Notes under the pieces: generated by a model | The model's database searches: none | Seen by the model: the letters and a program-made list of their open reading frames with translations, nothing else | Told to the model about the DNA's origin: nothing | Part shown: positions 51,743-61,210 of the stretch, piece by piece | Layout of the letters: every line of letters starts with the position of its first letter | How positions within the stretch are numbered: the stretch's first letter is position 1 | Assembly: GCA_965227095.1 (NCBI GenBank) | Contig: CBDDFL010000001.1 | Span: 1,798,001-1,862,000, forward strand | Reading direction: 5' to 3' | From: JANQMY01 sp965227095 | Lineage (GTDB): Bacteria > Pseudomonadota > Alphaproteobacteria > JANQMY01 | DNA length: 64,000 nt | Made by a program: the position numbers and the translations under genes

Positions 51743-52957
51743 ATGACACACACACGCGTGGAACACATCACCCCTGGCCAGCCCATTTCCAGAAGTGGTG
51801 CGCCCAATACACGTGGCGATACAAACCTCCCCCTGACGATCTATGGGCCCGAAATTTCCTATTTTACGGGGAAGCTTGAGTCCGTGGTCCGATATATGGA
51901 ATTGCCCTATACCCGCATCCCCAAAAGCCCGGTGGGGGAACTGGCGCGCGCAACGGGCGTGGCCCAAGTACCTGGGCTGCAACTGGCGGATGGCCGCTGG
52001 CTCACGGATACAACGCCGATTATCAACTGGTTAGATCGTCAGTATCCAGATCATGAGATCATCCCAAAAAATCCCATCTTGGCGTTCTTTTGCCGTTTGG
52101 TGGAAGACTATGCGGATGAGTGGTTGTGGCGTCCGGCGATGCATTATCGCTGGGATTATGAGGAAAGTGCCGCGCACCAGAGCCGGGTATTGATTGATGA
52201 AGCGGCCGGGCATGTGCCGTTGCCAAGGTTTTTAAAGCAAAACATCATTCGAAACCGCCAGCGGGCTCTGTTTACGCGGGGAGACGGCGTGTCGCCGGAA
52301 ACCTGGGATCATGTGGAGAAGTCCTATCTCGATACGTTGACGCAGCTTGCGACGATGTTTGAAGGCCGGCCGTTTATGTTGGGTGATCGCCCTTGTCTCG
52401 CGGATTTTGGCATGTTTGGCCCGGCATTCCGGCATTTTTCGATGGACCCCACAAGCGCGCGTATCATGCGGGAAACGGCCCCGTCGGTTTTCGAATGGGT
52501 TGCGCGCGTCTGGAACGCGCGGGCAAGTAAAGCGAAAGGTCATTTGTTAGCGGACATTCCGGATGACTGGGCGCCGCTGTTAGACGTAATCGGATCTGCC
52601 TATCTGCCATATCTGTGTGCGAATGCGGCTGCGTTCGCTGCCGGAAAGAGCCATTTCGACGTGGATATTGAAGGGGCGCCTTATCGCAACGTGCGCACGG
52701 CGCGGTACCGCGTTTGGTGCCTGGAAGAATTGCGCCGGCATTATACGGAACTGCCTGAGCAAGACCAAGATAAGGTTCGGCAAAAGCTAGAGCACCATGG
52801 GTGTTGGGAGCCGCTCTGGCGCGTCGATGGCTTGAATTCTGGGATCGACCCGGAACAGACGGCTCCGTTTGGTGGCGGTGGGTCGATGACCGGCTTGGAC
52901 GAAAAAGAAGCGGAAAAGATGCGGTGGATTCCGGTTGCCGCCGCCAGCCGGGAATAA
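51743..52957 (+). CDS. glutathione S-transferase family protein, long form
   Basis: 404 residues. After a 28-residue polar leader comes a GST N-domain (LTIYGPEISYFTGKLESVVR, GVAQVPGLQLADGRWLTDTT with cis-Pro and the glutathione-contacting region). A GST C-domain follows (RPFMLGDRPCLADFGMFGPA near residue 210), and an additional 130 residues have no GST resemblance and end with a Gly-rich loop (PFGGGGSMTG). AGGA nine bases upstream supports the ATG. Convergent with the HlyD gene. Similar extended GSTs occur in alphaproteobacteria with unknown substrate. Confidence 0.82.
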   Translation: MTHTRVEHITPGQPISRSGAPNTRGDTNLPLTIYGPEISYFTGKLESVVRYMELPYTRIPKSPVGELARATGVAQVPGLQLADGRWLTDTTPIINWLDRQYPDHEIIPKNPILAFFCRLVEDYADEWLWRPAMHYRWDYEESAAHQSRVLIDEAAGHVPLPRFLKQNIIRNRQRALFTRGDGVSPETWDHVEKSYLDTLTQLATMFEGRPFMLGDRPCLADFGMFGPAFRHFSMDPTSARIMRETAPSVFEWVARVWNARASKAKGHLLADIPDDWAPLLDVIGSAYLPYLCANAAAFAAGKSHFDVDIEGAPYRNVRTARYRVWCLEELRRHYTELPEQDQDKVRQKLEHHGCWEPLWRVDGLNSGIDPEQTAPFGGGGSMTGLDEKEAEKMRWIPVAAASRE

Positions 52958-52995
52958 TGCTATAAGGTGTCGTTGAGATGCAGCAATGTGCCGGT

Positions 52996-54273
52996 CTACG
53001 ACCGTTCGGCGATGCGAATCCCGTCAATCACGCGATCGCTTGGATGCACCACAACTTTCTGCCCCTCTTCGATACCCGTTAGTATTTGCGCCGTCAGATC
53101 GTTTATCTGTCCGAGCTTGACACGTTGTTCGACGGCTCGTCCGTCTTGATACAGAAACACTGCCCAATCTTTCTCTACACGGAATATGGCGCTGAGCGGT
53201 ACCTGAAGAACGTCTTCGGATTCCCAAATAATGATGGATGCATCTATCTGATAGGCGTGCCCCAGTCTTTTCCACGCATCACGGGGATCGACAAAATCAA
53301 TGATAACATTGACCCGCTGTTCCTCAATGCCCAGGGCACTTACCTTCGTAAACGCAAACGGTTCAATGCGGCGGACGCGGGCGATAAGGTCATCGTCGCC
53401 CCCCCAGTCTTTTATGATCACGCGCGCGCCTTCGGAAACTCGGACTGCGTCACTTGAGAGAAGGTCCACCACAATCTCAAGATTGCCGGGGTCTCCGATT
53501 TCGATGAGAGGCGTTCCCGCTGTCACGACGCCCTCGCTTTCGTGAAACACCCGAAGGACCTGACCGTCAACCGGTGCCGTTACAGGTAAACAGCAGGATC
53601 GATTATGCGTGGGCGCGTCAGAGGTATGGTCCTGGTCCCCGTCGCCTTCTCCAGTGTTGCGGTTCGCACCAACCGGTTCAATCAGTGATGCACGTGCGGT
53701 TTCTAACTCAAACTCCCGCATTTTGAAGGTTGCCGCGGCCGTTTCGAGGGCGGCTTGTTTTACCTGGGCCTCGGCACGCAGCCGGTCGATCCGACTTGCG
53801 GATATGGTTCCTTTTTCAAAAAGCGTTTCGTTGCGCTTGAGGTCCGCCCTGGCCAAGTCCAACTCGGCTTGGGCGCGCGTCACTTCAGCGGAGGCAAGAC
53901 GGCTTGCTTCCTCGGCGGCTTTCACCGCGGCTTCGGCTTGCGCTCGTGATCGGATGTCCAGAAGGTTGGGATCTATCGGTTCGACGGATGCAAGGACGGT
54001 TTCGTTGCGAACAACAATGTCTCCCACATCGGCGTCGATCCTCAACACGCGCCCGGAAAAAGGTGCTGAGAGCGCATAGACTTCTTTGATCCGCGTTTCT
54101 CCTTCTTCCTCGATGGAAACGGCCATGTACCCTTTCTTCACGCTTGCCACATCAACCATGACGGCTTGCGGCCAAAACGCGATCGTTAAAGCCAAAGCGA
54201 GGATTGCGACGATGCCGCCAATGGCGAATTCGCGACGGCGGGTTGGCGTAAAGAATGTGTTTTGCTGTGTCAT
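52996..54273 (-). CDS. HlyD-family periplasmic adaptor of an ABC exporter
   Basis: 425 residues: one N-terminal membrane span (GGIVAILALALTIAFWPQAV), lipoyl/barrel segments (YALSAPFSGRVLRIDADVGD, SCCLPVTAPVDGQVLRVF), a long alpha-hairpin coiled coil (about residues 110-190, rich in Ala/Glu/Arg) and a beta-barrel C-domain. It links the inner-membrane FtsX-like permease to the periplasm or an outer-membrane channel. Two adjacent cysteines in NRSCCLP are unusual. The ATG overlaps the permease stop (ATGA). Third gene of the exporter operon. Confidence 0.9.
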   Translation of the reverse strand: MTQQNTFFTPTRRREFAIGGIVAILALALTIAFWPQAVMVDVASVKKGYMAVSIEEEGETRIKEVYALSAPFSGRVLRIDADVGDIVVRNETVLASVEPIDPNLLDIRSRAQAEAAVKAAEEASRLASAEVTRAQAELDLARADLKRNETLFEKGTISASRIDRLRAEAQVKQAALETAAATFKMREFELETARASLIEPVGANRNTGEGDGDQDHTSDAPTHNRSCCLPVTAPVDGQVLRVFHESEGVVTAGTPLIEIGDPGNLEIVVDLLSSDAVRVSEGARVIIKDWGGDDDLIARVRRIEPFAFTKVSALGIEEQRVNVIIDFVDPRDAWKRLGHAYQIDASIIIWESEDVLQVPLSAIFRVEKDWAVFLYQDGRAVEQRVKLGQINDLTAQILTGIEEGQKVVVHPSDRVIDGIRIAERS

Positions 54274-56648
54274 TCGCGAGTCTTCAAAACGGAAATGAGA
54301 TCAAGGTTGTTTATGCGGCGGCCGACGATCAGACAGGAAATAGCTGTAGCGCAGATGACCACCAGCATGGCTGTGCCATATGTCGAACGGTCGACCACAA
54401 GGGGGATGCGGTGCAGGTCAGTCTCTAGGCCTGCGGCCATAATGGCCGCCAGTCCGTATCCCAGGGCGCATCCAATCGGAAGGGACAGCGCCATGAGAAG
54501 TACCAACTCTCCCAGCAGAATGTACGCAACTTCTCCGCGGGTAAAGCCAAGGACGCGCAAAGAGGCAAGTTCCCTGCCGCGTTCAGACAGGGCAATGCGC
54601 GCGCTGTTGTAGATGACACCAAATGCAATCATCGACCCGAAGAAAATGTAGAACGCCAAGGCCTGCCCCATATTTTCTCCGATGGTTTCGTTGAACGATC
54701 GAATGGTCGTGGCCCGAAGGAAAACGCTGGCGATCGCTGGTGTGTTTTTTACTTCCGTGTAAAGACTGGGTAAATGGCTTTCATCCAGAAGGACTTTGGC
54801 CATATTTGTTGTTGGGCGATCACCAAGGGCGGCATTCAGCGCATCAAGATTCATATAGGCGCTGGTGCCAAGGTATTCCTCGACAATCTCCGTCACGGGC
54901 AATTCCAGGGTCGGGCGTCGCCCTTCTTTTACTTCAACGGTGATGATATCGCCGCGTGTCGCCGCCAGGTTTTCAGCAAGGCGAGTTGAAATGAGCAGGC
55001 CTGTCTCAGGAATCTCGACTTCGTTAAGGTCGGCATCTAAAAGCTGGCTTAGTTCCGCATCGCGTTCGACTCCGGTAATTGACAGAAGGTCAGACCGATG
55101 TTCGTGCCGTAAACGCACCGGAACATGTCGTACCGGTTCGGCGACCAGCACACCCGGCAAACGCTCAATACTGCTTAACACGGTACGCGCTCGCGTATCG
55201 ACCAGCGTGATGGATGCGTCCTGCCGATTGGATTGATAGTAGAAGACGTCGATCATTTGGTCGAGCGCGTCGAGGCCAAACATGGTTGCCACCATCAAGC
55301 CGCTGGATGCAGCCAAACCTAAGCAAGTCAAACCCGACCGAACAGGCCATCGGAACAAATTGCGTAAAATGATCCGTGTGGGTTCCGTAAGTAATCGTTG
55401 AAGCCCCCAGGCTTCCAAAAGAGATTTATGATAGGTCGGTGGGGGCGCCGGCGCCATCGCGACGGCCGGCGGCAGGCGCACGGCACGAAGCACTGTTTGC
55501 GCGGTTCCCAGCAGGGTTGTTCCCACCGTGACAACCACGCCCAGCGCGAAAATGGAAAAGTCAGCGCGGTAATACAGAAAAGGGAAATTGAGAAACTCGC
55601 TGTAGATCCCGGTCATCCAGCGTCCCATCCAGAACCCAAGACCGGTGCCGATGATTACCCCAATCGCGGACAGAACCAGGACGAATTTCACGTAATGCCA
55701 TCCGACAATCCAGTTTGAATACCCAAACGCCTTTAGCAATCCTATTTGTTCGCGCTCGGTTCTGATCAAGCGGCCGATGACAACGTGCAACAGGAAGGCA
55801 GCCACGCCGAGAAATATAGGGGGCATGATGCGGCCCATGGCGCGAAGTTGATCCATCTCACCGCGCAAGAATGCGTCGGACATGTGATCTTCTCGGCCAT
55901 AGGCGCCGGTGCCGCCATAGGGTTCGACGAGAATATCGAGCCGTTCGATCACATCTTGTTCGTTCGCACCGCGCCGCAATGAAAGAGTTAGATCATTGAA
56001 GGATTCTTTAAGATCAAAGGCGGCTTCTAAGGCGGACCGCCCCATCCAAAAAATGCCGAATGTCCGATCGTCTGGGACCATTTGGCCGGGGCCAAGCGCA
56101 TAGATAAATTCCGGTGATTGCGCGATGCCGACAATTGTCAGAGTGCGTTTCTTACCGTTAATGGTTGCCCCCAATTCGTCGCCAACAGCGAAGCCATTCG
56201 CGGTTGCCGCCCGGGCGCTGATCAGAACTTCGTCCGGCTTGTCCTTCAAGATCCAACGGCCTTCCTGTACCGTCAGATTGTTGAGGATGGGTTCGGTTGT
56301 TTCCGGGATGGAGACCAACCGTCCAACAGCCGGTTCGCCGATGCCTGGAATATCCAGCGTTACATCCTTCACTATTCTTGAAGACACACGCGCAACACCG
56401 GGAATGCGTTCTACATCCCGCGCGAGGCGTTCGGGGGCGCGTTTCAAAGGCACGAACACATGGGCAAATCGAAACCGCTCGTAATAGGCTTCCCGCGTTT
56501 CTTGTAACGAGATCAGAGTTCCAAAGGCCATGACGACGGTGGCCACCCCGCAGCCGATCACCAAAGCAATTGCAAGACCTTGGCTTTTGATCCGCCACAG
56601 ATCGCGCAAGAGTTTTTTCGTCAGGGGAGAGATGAGGGGCGTCACCAT
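54270..56648 (-). CDS. FtsX-like ABC exporter permease
   Basis: 792 residues. It has an N-terminal span (SQGLAIALVIGCGVATVVMA), a large periplasmic domain, three spans at about 255-400 (FLGVAAFLLHVVIGRLI; FVLVLSAIGVIIGTGLGFW; FALGVVVTVGTTLLG), a second periplasmic domain and C-terminal spans (YIFFGSMIAFGVIYNSARIA, LLGELVLLMALSLPIGCALG). This is the double FtsX arrangement seen in long-chain ABC permeases. The ATG at 56648 was chosen; the GTG two codons on is nearly as good. It overlaps the ATPase gene end by seven bases. Confidence 0.9.
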   Translation of the reverse strand: MVTPLISPLTKKLLRDLWRIKSQGLAIALVIGCGVATVVMAFGTLISLQETREAYYERFRFAHVFVPLKRAPERLARDVERIPGVARVSSRIVKDVTLDIPGIGEPAVGRLVSIPETTEPILNNLTVQEGRWILKDKPDEVLISARAATANGFAVGDELGATINGKKRTLTIVGIAQSPEFIYALGPGQMVPDDRTFGIFWMGRSALEAAFDLKESFNDLTLSLRRGANEQDVIERLDILVEPYGGTGAYGREDHMSDAFLRGEMDQLRAMGRIMPPIFLGVAAFLLHVVIGRLIRTEREQIGLLKAFGYSNWIVGWHYVKFVLVLSAIGVIIGTGLGFWMGRWMTGIYSEFLNFPFLYYRADFSIFALGVVVTVGTTLLGTAQTVLRAVRLPPAVAMAPAPPPTYHKSLLEAWGLQRLLTEPTRIILRNLFRWPVRSGLTCLGLAASSGLMVATMFGLDALDQMIDVFYYQSNRQDASITLVDTRARTVLSSIERLPGVLVAEPVRHVPVRLRHEHRSDLLSITGVERDAELSQLLDADLNEVEIPETGLLISTRLAENLAATRGDIITVEVKEGRRPTLELPVTEIVEEYLGTSAYMNLDALNAALGDRPTTNMAKVLLDESHLPSLYTEVKNTPAIASVFLRATTIRSFNETIGENMGQALAFYIFFGSMIAFGVIYNSARIALSERGRELASLRVLGFTRGEVAYILLGELVLLMALSLPIGCALGYGLAAIMAAGLETDLHRIPLVVDRSTYGTAMLVVICATAISCLIVGRRINNLDLISVLKTRE

Positions 56649-57373
56649 GTAACCTCCGCGGCGGTCACACGGTTGGAATTTCTTTCGGTACGTACGATCT
56701 GGCCATCGCCAAACCAAATTACACGGTCTGCCATTTGTGCAATCACCTGATTATGGGTGATCAGTGCGGTGGTGGTGCCAAGTTCTTTGTTGACCGTATC
56801 GATGGCGTCGAGAACCAGTGTGCCTGTCTTACTGTCCAGGGCACCGGTGGGCTCGTCGCACAACAACACCTCGGGCTTCTTTGCAATGGCCCGCGCGATG
56901 GCCACGCGCTGTTGTTCGCCCCCAGACAATTGGGCCGGAAAGTGGTCCATCCGTTCGCTGAGGCCAACCAAGGCCAGGGCCTCTTGCGCCGACATCGGAT
57001 TGGTCGCGATCTCTGTCACCAATTCCACGTTCTCGCGTGCGGTTAGGCTTGGAATGAGATTGTAGAACTGAAAGACAAAACCCACCCGATACCGCCTGAA
57101 TTGAGTGAGTTGGGTTTCATTCATGCCCGACAGGGTGAGTTCCTTAAACTCGACTTCTCCTGAGGTGGGAATATCGAGCCCCCCTAATATATTGAGCAGG
57201 GTGGATTTACCGCTACCCGAAGGTCCCAGCAAGACGGCCATTTCACCTTCGAAGAGCTCGAGATTGACGCCGCGCAAGGCATGCACTTCGACATCGCCGG
57301 TCCGGTAGACTTTCGTGATATCGCGCGTACGAAACACGCAAGTCTTTGTATCCGCGGTCACCGAGTCCGGCAT
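56642..57373 (-). CDS. ABC exporter ATP-binding protein (LolD/MacB type)
   Basis: 243 residues with Walker A LLGPSGSGKSTLLN near residue 47, the Q-loop QFYNLIPSLTARENV, signature LSGGEQQRVAIARA near 148, Walker B LLCDEPTGALD and switch His in ALITHNQVIAQM. This is the MacB/LolD subclass that powers mechanotransmission by FtsX-like permeases. First gene of the three-gene exporter operon, with a perfect FNR box about 100 bases upstream. Confidence 0.94.
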   Translation of the reverse strand: MPDSVTADTKTCVFRTRDITKVYRTGDVEVHALRGVNLELFEGEMAVLLGPSGSGKSTLLNILGGLDIPTSGEVEFKELTLSGMNETQLTQFRRYRVGFVFQFYNLIPSLTARENVELVTEIATNPMSAQEALALVGLSERMDHFPAQLSGGEQQRVAIARAIAKKPEVLLCDEPTGALDSKTGTLVLDAIDTVNKELGTTTALITHNQVIAQMADRVIWFGDGQIVRTERNSNRVTAAEVTW

Positions 57374-57471
57374 GGTCCTGAGTACCTTATTGATCTGCTT
57401 TGACCAGTGTAACCAGCTTTCGGTCAGCCGGCGGGTAATTTGAAACCTATCGTGTTCGTAATATAGACGAA

Positions 57472-57485
57472 TTGATTGAAATCAA
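57472..57485 (-). promoter_or_regulatory. perfect FNR/FixK-type box upstream of the ABC exporter operon
   Basis: TTGATTGAAATCAA has all ten defined positions of TTGAT-N4-ATCAA. Its centre lies 41.5 bases ahead of about 57437, leaving a leader of about 64 bases before the ATPase start at 57373. On the minus strand TATATT lies six bases after the box, so a repressing arrangement is also possible. Confidence 0.7.
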
Positions 57486-57535
57486 TCGACAACACGCGAT
57501 TCTGAAAGGCGAGATTGGGGAGGGGAAGCGCGCAC

Positions 57536-57567
57536 AAAAAAGGGTGAGTGCCGTCGGCACCCACCCT
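57536..57567 (-). terminator. rho-independent terminator of katG
   Basis: Read leftward, AGGGTG-G-GTGCC-GAC-GGCAC-T-CACCCT is an 11-bp stem with one mismatch, followed by six T. It lies 24 bases beyond the katG stop. Confidence 0.85.
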
Positions 57568-57590
57568 CTTTGATTGAGATAGGGGATATG

Positions 57591-59921
57591 TCAGGAAAGG
57601 TCGAAGCGGTCCAGGTTCATCACCTTGGTCCACGCGGCGACAAAGTCTGCAACGAAGCGCTCTTGAGCGTCGTCATATGCATAGAGTTCTGCCACCGCCC
57701 GCAGTTCAGAATTGGACCCGAAAACAAGGTCCACGTCTGTCGCGGTCCACTTCTTGTCGCCGGACGATGAATAGCCTTCAAAAAGGCCTTCCGCCGATGC
57801 GGGCTTCCATTCAGTGTTGAGATCGAGCAGATTTACAAAGAAATCATTGCTCAAACTGTCTTCTTTGTCGGTGAGCACACCGTGCTTGCTGCCGCCACTA
57901 TTGGCGTTCAGCACCCGAAGGCCTCCCACCAGAACGGTCATTTCCGGCACGGTGAGGGTAAGCGTGTCGGCCCGGTCCACCAGAAGGTCAGTGGCCGCCC
58001 GACGATTGCCATCGGCGAGGTAGTTGCGGAAGCCGTCTGCCTTTGGTTCCAAGTAAGCAAAGGATTTAGCATCCGTTTGTTCCGCGCTGGCGTCAGACCG
58101 GCCAGGCGTGAACGGCACCGTGATGTCCTGACCGGCATTCTTGGCTGCCTTTTCGATTGCCGCCGCACCTGCCAAGACAATCAAGTCTGCCATTGAGATT
58201 TGCTTGCCACCGGTCTGCGCGCCATTGAAGTCTTCCCGAACCGTTTCCAAAGCGGCTAAAACTTTGGCGAGCTCCGCTGGATCGTTTGCGGACCAATCCT
58301 TCTGTGGCGCCAGACGCACGCGAGCACCGTTCGCACCACCACGTTTGTCCGTATCCCGGAAGCTAGACGCTGACGCCCACGCTGCTTTAACAAGTTCGGA
58401 CACAGACAGATCTGTTTCCAGAATCTTTGCTTTCAATTGGGCAATGTCGGACGCATCGACCAAGGCATGTTCAACCTCAGGCACAGGGTCCTGCCAGATT
58501 TGTGGTTCCTCCGGAACTTCTGATCCCAGATAAATTGCACGGGGGCCCAAATCCCGGTGGGTTAGTTTGAACCATGCTTTCGCAAACGCCAATTCGAACT
58601 CTTCCGGGTTCTCTTGGAACCGCTTGGCGATTTCGCGGTACACCGGATCTTCTTTTAACGACAGGTCTGTGGTGAACATGATCGGTGCATGAAACTTGCC
58701 TTCGATATGCGCATCCGGCACCAAGTTCGCCGCTGACTCATCGCTCGGGATCCATTGGGTTGCACCATTAGGGCTCTTTGTCTGTACCCATTCAAATCCG
58801 AACAAATTGTCCAGATATTGGGTGGTCCAAGCCACCGGGTTTGCCGACCAAGCCCCTTCTAACCCACTGGTAACAGTGTCTGCCCCAGCCCCGGTGCCGC
58901 ATTTGTTTTTCCAGCCAAGCCCTTGTTCTTCAAGGCCGGCGGCTGCGGGCTCGACACCCAGACAATCTTCTACCTTGACCGCACCATGGGCTTTACCGAA
59001 GGTGTGGCCACCGGCGATCAGGGCGACCGTCTCTTCGTCATTCATGGCCATGCGCCCAAAAGTATCGCGGATGTCGGCCGCGGCAGCCAGCGGATCTGGG
59101 TTGCCATTTGGGCCTTCCGGGTTCACGTAAATCAAACCCATCTGAACGGCCGCCAATGGCTTTTCAAGATCGCGTTTGCCGCTGTAGCGCTGGTCCGCGA
59201 GGAATTCGTCTTCCGGCCCCCAATAGACAAGTTCTGGTTCCCAATCATCGACACGACCGCCCGCAAAACCAAAGGTTTCAAAGCCCATTGATTCCAGGGC
59301 CACATTGCCGGTCAATGCCATGAGATCACCCCATGAAATGCTGCGGCCATATTTCTGTTTGATCGGCCATAGAAGGCGACGTGCTTTGTCGAGATTGGTG
59401 TTGTCCGGCCAACTGTTCAAAGGCTCGAAGCGCAACTGTCCGCCATCTCCACCTCCTCGGCCATCCCAGGTGCGGTAGGTTCCGGCGCTGTGCCAAGCCA
59501 TTCGAATAAACAACGGTCCGTAATGACCATAATCGGCTGGCCACCAATCTTGTGAGGTGGTCATCACCGCTTCAATTTCTTGTTTGAGCGTGTCGAGATC
59601 AATGGCAGAAAAGGCTTTGGCGTAATCGAAATCGTCTCCCATCGGATCGGCAGTGGACGCGTTTTGGCGAAGTTGCCGAAGGTTGAGTTGTTCCGGCCAC
59701 CATTGGTTGTTGTTTTTAGCAACGCCAGGGCCTCGGACATGTTTCATTTCCGACGGGGCGTCATAAGTAGGCGCTTCGTTTGAGGCGGTCGTGGTTTCGA
59801 CTGCCGGTTCGGCTGGTTTTTCAGCGGCTAGCTCGGAGTCCTGGTCGGAGCAGGCGACCGTGGTGCCCATGATCAAGATGGCGGCGGATGCCATCAGCGT
59901 CGATTTAAATGTAAAGTTCAT
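57591..59921 (-). CDS. katG: catalase-peroxidase KatG with an export (probable lipoprotein) signal
   Basis: 776 residues. Distal haem site MAWHSAGTYR (Arg-Trp-His) near residue 140, the Tyr of the Met-Tyr-Trp adduct in MGLIYVNPEGPNG near 265, the Met in RMAMNDEETVALIAGGHTFG near 290 with the proximal His, and a C-terminal peroxidase-like copy complete the family. It destroys H2O2. Unlike usual cytosolic KatG it begins MNFTFKSTLMASAAILIMGT followed by TVACSDQ, a signal with a lipobox-like Cys, so it is probably anchored in the periplasm. AAGGA before this ATG decides the start; the longer frame has no ribosome site. Confidence 0.95.
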   Translation of the reverse strand: MNFTFKSTLMASAAILIMGTTVACSDQDSELAAEKPAEPAVETTTASNEAPTYDAPSEMKHVRGPGVAKNNNQWWPEQLNLRQLRQNASTADPMGDDFDYAKAFSAIDLDTLKQEIEAVMTTSQDWWPADYGHYGPLFIRMAWHSAGTYRTWDGRGGGDGGQLRFEPLNSWPDNTNLDKARRLLWPIKQKYGRSISWGDLMALTGNVALESMGFETFGFAGGRVDDWEPELVYWGPEDEFLADQRYSGKRDLEKPLAAVQMGLIYVNPEGPNGNPDPLAAAADIRDTFGRMAMNDEETVALIAGGHTFGKAHGAVKVEDCLGVEPAAAGLEEQGLGWKNKCGTGAGADTVTSGLEGAWSANPVAWTTQYLDNLFGFEWVQTKSPNGATQWIPSDESAANLVPDAHIEGKFHAPIMFTTDLSLKEDPVYREIAKRFQENPEEFELAFAKAWFKLTHRDLGPRAIYLGSEVPEEPQIWQDPVPEVEHALVDASDIAQLKAKILETDLSVSELVKAAWASASSFRDTDKRGGANGARVRLAPQKDWSANDPAELAKVLAALETVREDFNGAQTGGKQISMADLIVLAGAAAIEKAAKNAGQDITVPFTPGRSDASAEQTDAKSFAYLEPKADGFRNYLADGNRRAATDLLVDRADTLTLTVPEMTVLVGGLRVLNANSGGSKHGVLTDKEDSLSNDFFVNLLDLNTEWKPASAEGLFEGYSSSGDKKWTATDVDLVFGSNSELRAVAELYAYDDAQERFVADFVAAWTKVMNLDRFDLS

Positions 59922-60063
59922 TTTCTTTTCCTTTGGGTGTGACCGTAGTTTCCTCAACAGGCTGACGTGATGTGTTGGTACGCAACTGTACGGGAGGAAG
60001 GGGCGGCATTCCCCTTCAGACTTCGATTCCAAGGCTACCGGCCATTTGTATTTCTGTAAAAAT

Positions 60064-60090
60064 GATAGTTCCTATGATCTCCATAGATCA
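60064..60090. promoter_or_regulatory. ATAG/CTAT-rich site in the katG upstream region
   Basis: ATAG-TTC-CTAT-GATCTCC-ATAG occurs about 145 bases before the katG start. The elements resemble OxyR half-sites, but the spacing inside the first pair (3 bases) is shorter than the usual 7. A peroxide-responsive role is plausible for katG and not proven. Confidence 0.25.
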
Positions 60091-60323
60091 CGTCAATGCG
60101 AGCCGATGACGCTGAATCGATTTCGGCAAACCAGGTTCGGAGGGCGATGTGCAGGTCTGCGCTGAATTGATTTAATTTCGCCACTTGACAAAAATAGAAT
60201 AAATAATTATGTCAATCGACATGTTTTGGTGCGTCTCGTATTCGCGACAAGAAAAAGAAATAATGAGCGATCTGAAAACGAACCGACGCATCGGCGAACA
60301 GGCCCGCGGGAAGGACCAAAGAA

Positions 60324-61160
60324 ATGGCTGACTATCAAAACAAAATCGCATGGATCACCGGGGCATCTTCCGGCATAGGCAAGGCGCTTGCGCAGGCGTT
60401 TTCCGAACAGGGGGCGCACATTATTCTGTCTGGGCGCCGCGTGGATGCGTTGGAAAGCGTTGCCAATGAACTGAAGACCGAGTCAAAAATCATCCCGTTT
60501 GAAGTTACAGATTTTCCCTCCCTTGAAGCGAAAGTCGAAGAGGCATGGGGCTGGAAAGGGCGCGTCGATATTCTCGTCAACAATGCTGGGATCAGTCAGC
60601 GCAGTCTCGCGATTAATACGGCGCCGCAGGTGTATACCAACATTATAAATGTCGATTTGTTGGCCCCCATCTGGTTGACGCAACTTCAATTGCCCAAAAT
60701 GGTAGAGGCGGGCGGGGCCCACATAATCGCGATCAGCTCTGTCGCAGGACGTATTGGGGCGCCATTGCGGACCGCTTACAGCGCCGCGAAGCATGGTCTC
60801 ATCGGATATATGGATGCTCTGCGTACAGAGGTATCTGTTCGCCACAACATCAACGTCACCAATGTCCTGCCGGGATCCGTTGCAACGGATGTGTCAAGAA
60901 ATGCATTGACGGGGGACGGGTCGGTGCGTGGGCAATCTGATTCCGCGATCGATGAAGGTGACGATCCCGCCGACTGCGCAAAAGCCATTCTGGACGCCGT
61001 CTCAAACAATGTTCCGGAGCTGATCTATGCCAGCGGCATGGAATACGACATGGCAGCGTTGCGCCACTCAGATCCGGACAAACTTTTTGAGTTAACCGGG
61101 CAATTCGGGGCACAGGTCGCCGAACAATATGAAACGGGCGACGAAGGCCGAACGTCCTAG
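60324..61160 (+). CDS. short-chain dehydrogenase/reductase (DHRS7-like)
   Basis: 278 residues. Cofactor motif TGASSGIGKALAQAF near residue 14, NNAGISQRS near 90, catalytic Ser in ISSVAGRIGAP near 139, and YSAAKHGLIGYMDAL (Tyr-x3-Lys) near 152. It reduces or oxidises a carbonyl/alcohol with NAD(P). The start has AAGGA. Divergent from katG across a long upstream region; followed after 50 bases by a cytochrome b561-type gene. Confidence 0.92.
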   Translation: MADYQNKIAWITGASSGIGKALAQAFSEQGAHIILSGRRVDALESVANELKTESKIIPFEVTDFPSLEAKVEEAWGWKGRVDILVNNAGISQRSLAINTAPQVYTNIINVDLLAPIWLTQLQLPKMVEAGGAHIIAISSVAGRIGAPLRTAYSAAKHGLIGYMDALRTEVSVRHNINVTNVLPGSVATDVSRNALTGDGSVRGQSDSAIDEGDDPADCAKAILDAVSNNVPELIYASGMEYDMAALRHSDPDKLFELTGQFGAQVAEQYETGDEGRTS

Positions 61161-61210
61161 GCGCTTGGAAATTCGCCCCGATGGCGACCACGTGAAGATT
61201 GGAGAGGGCA

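Noticed and set aside
59922..60032. Longer katG start at 60032
   Set aside because: It would bury the hydrophobic signal behind 37 polar residues and lacks a ribosome site; the internal ATG has AAGGA.
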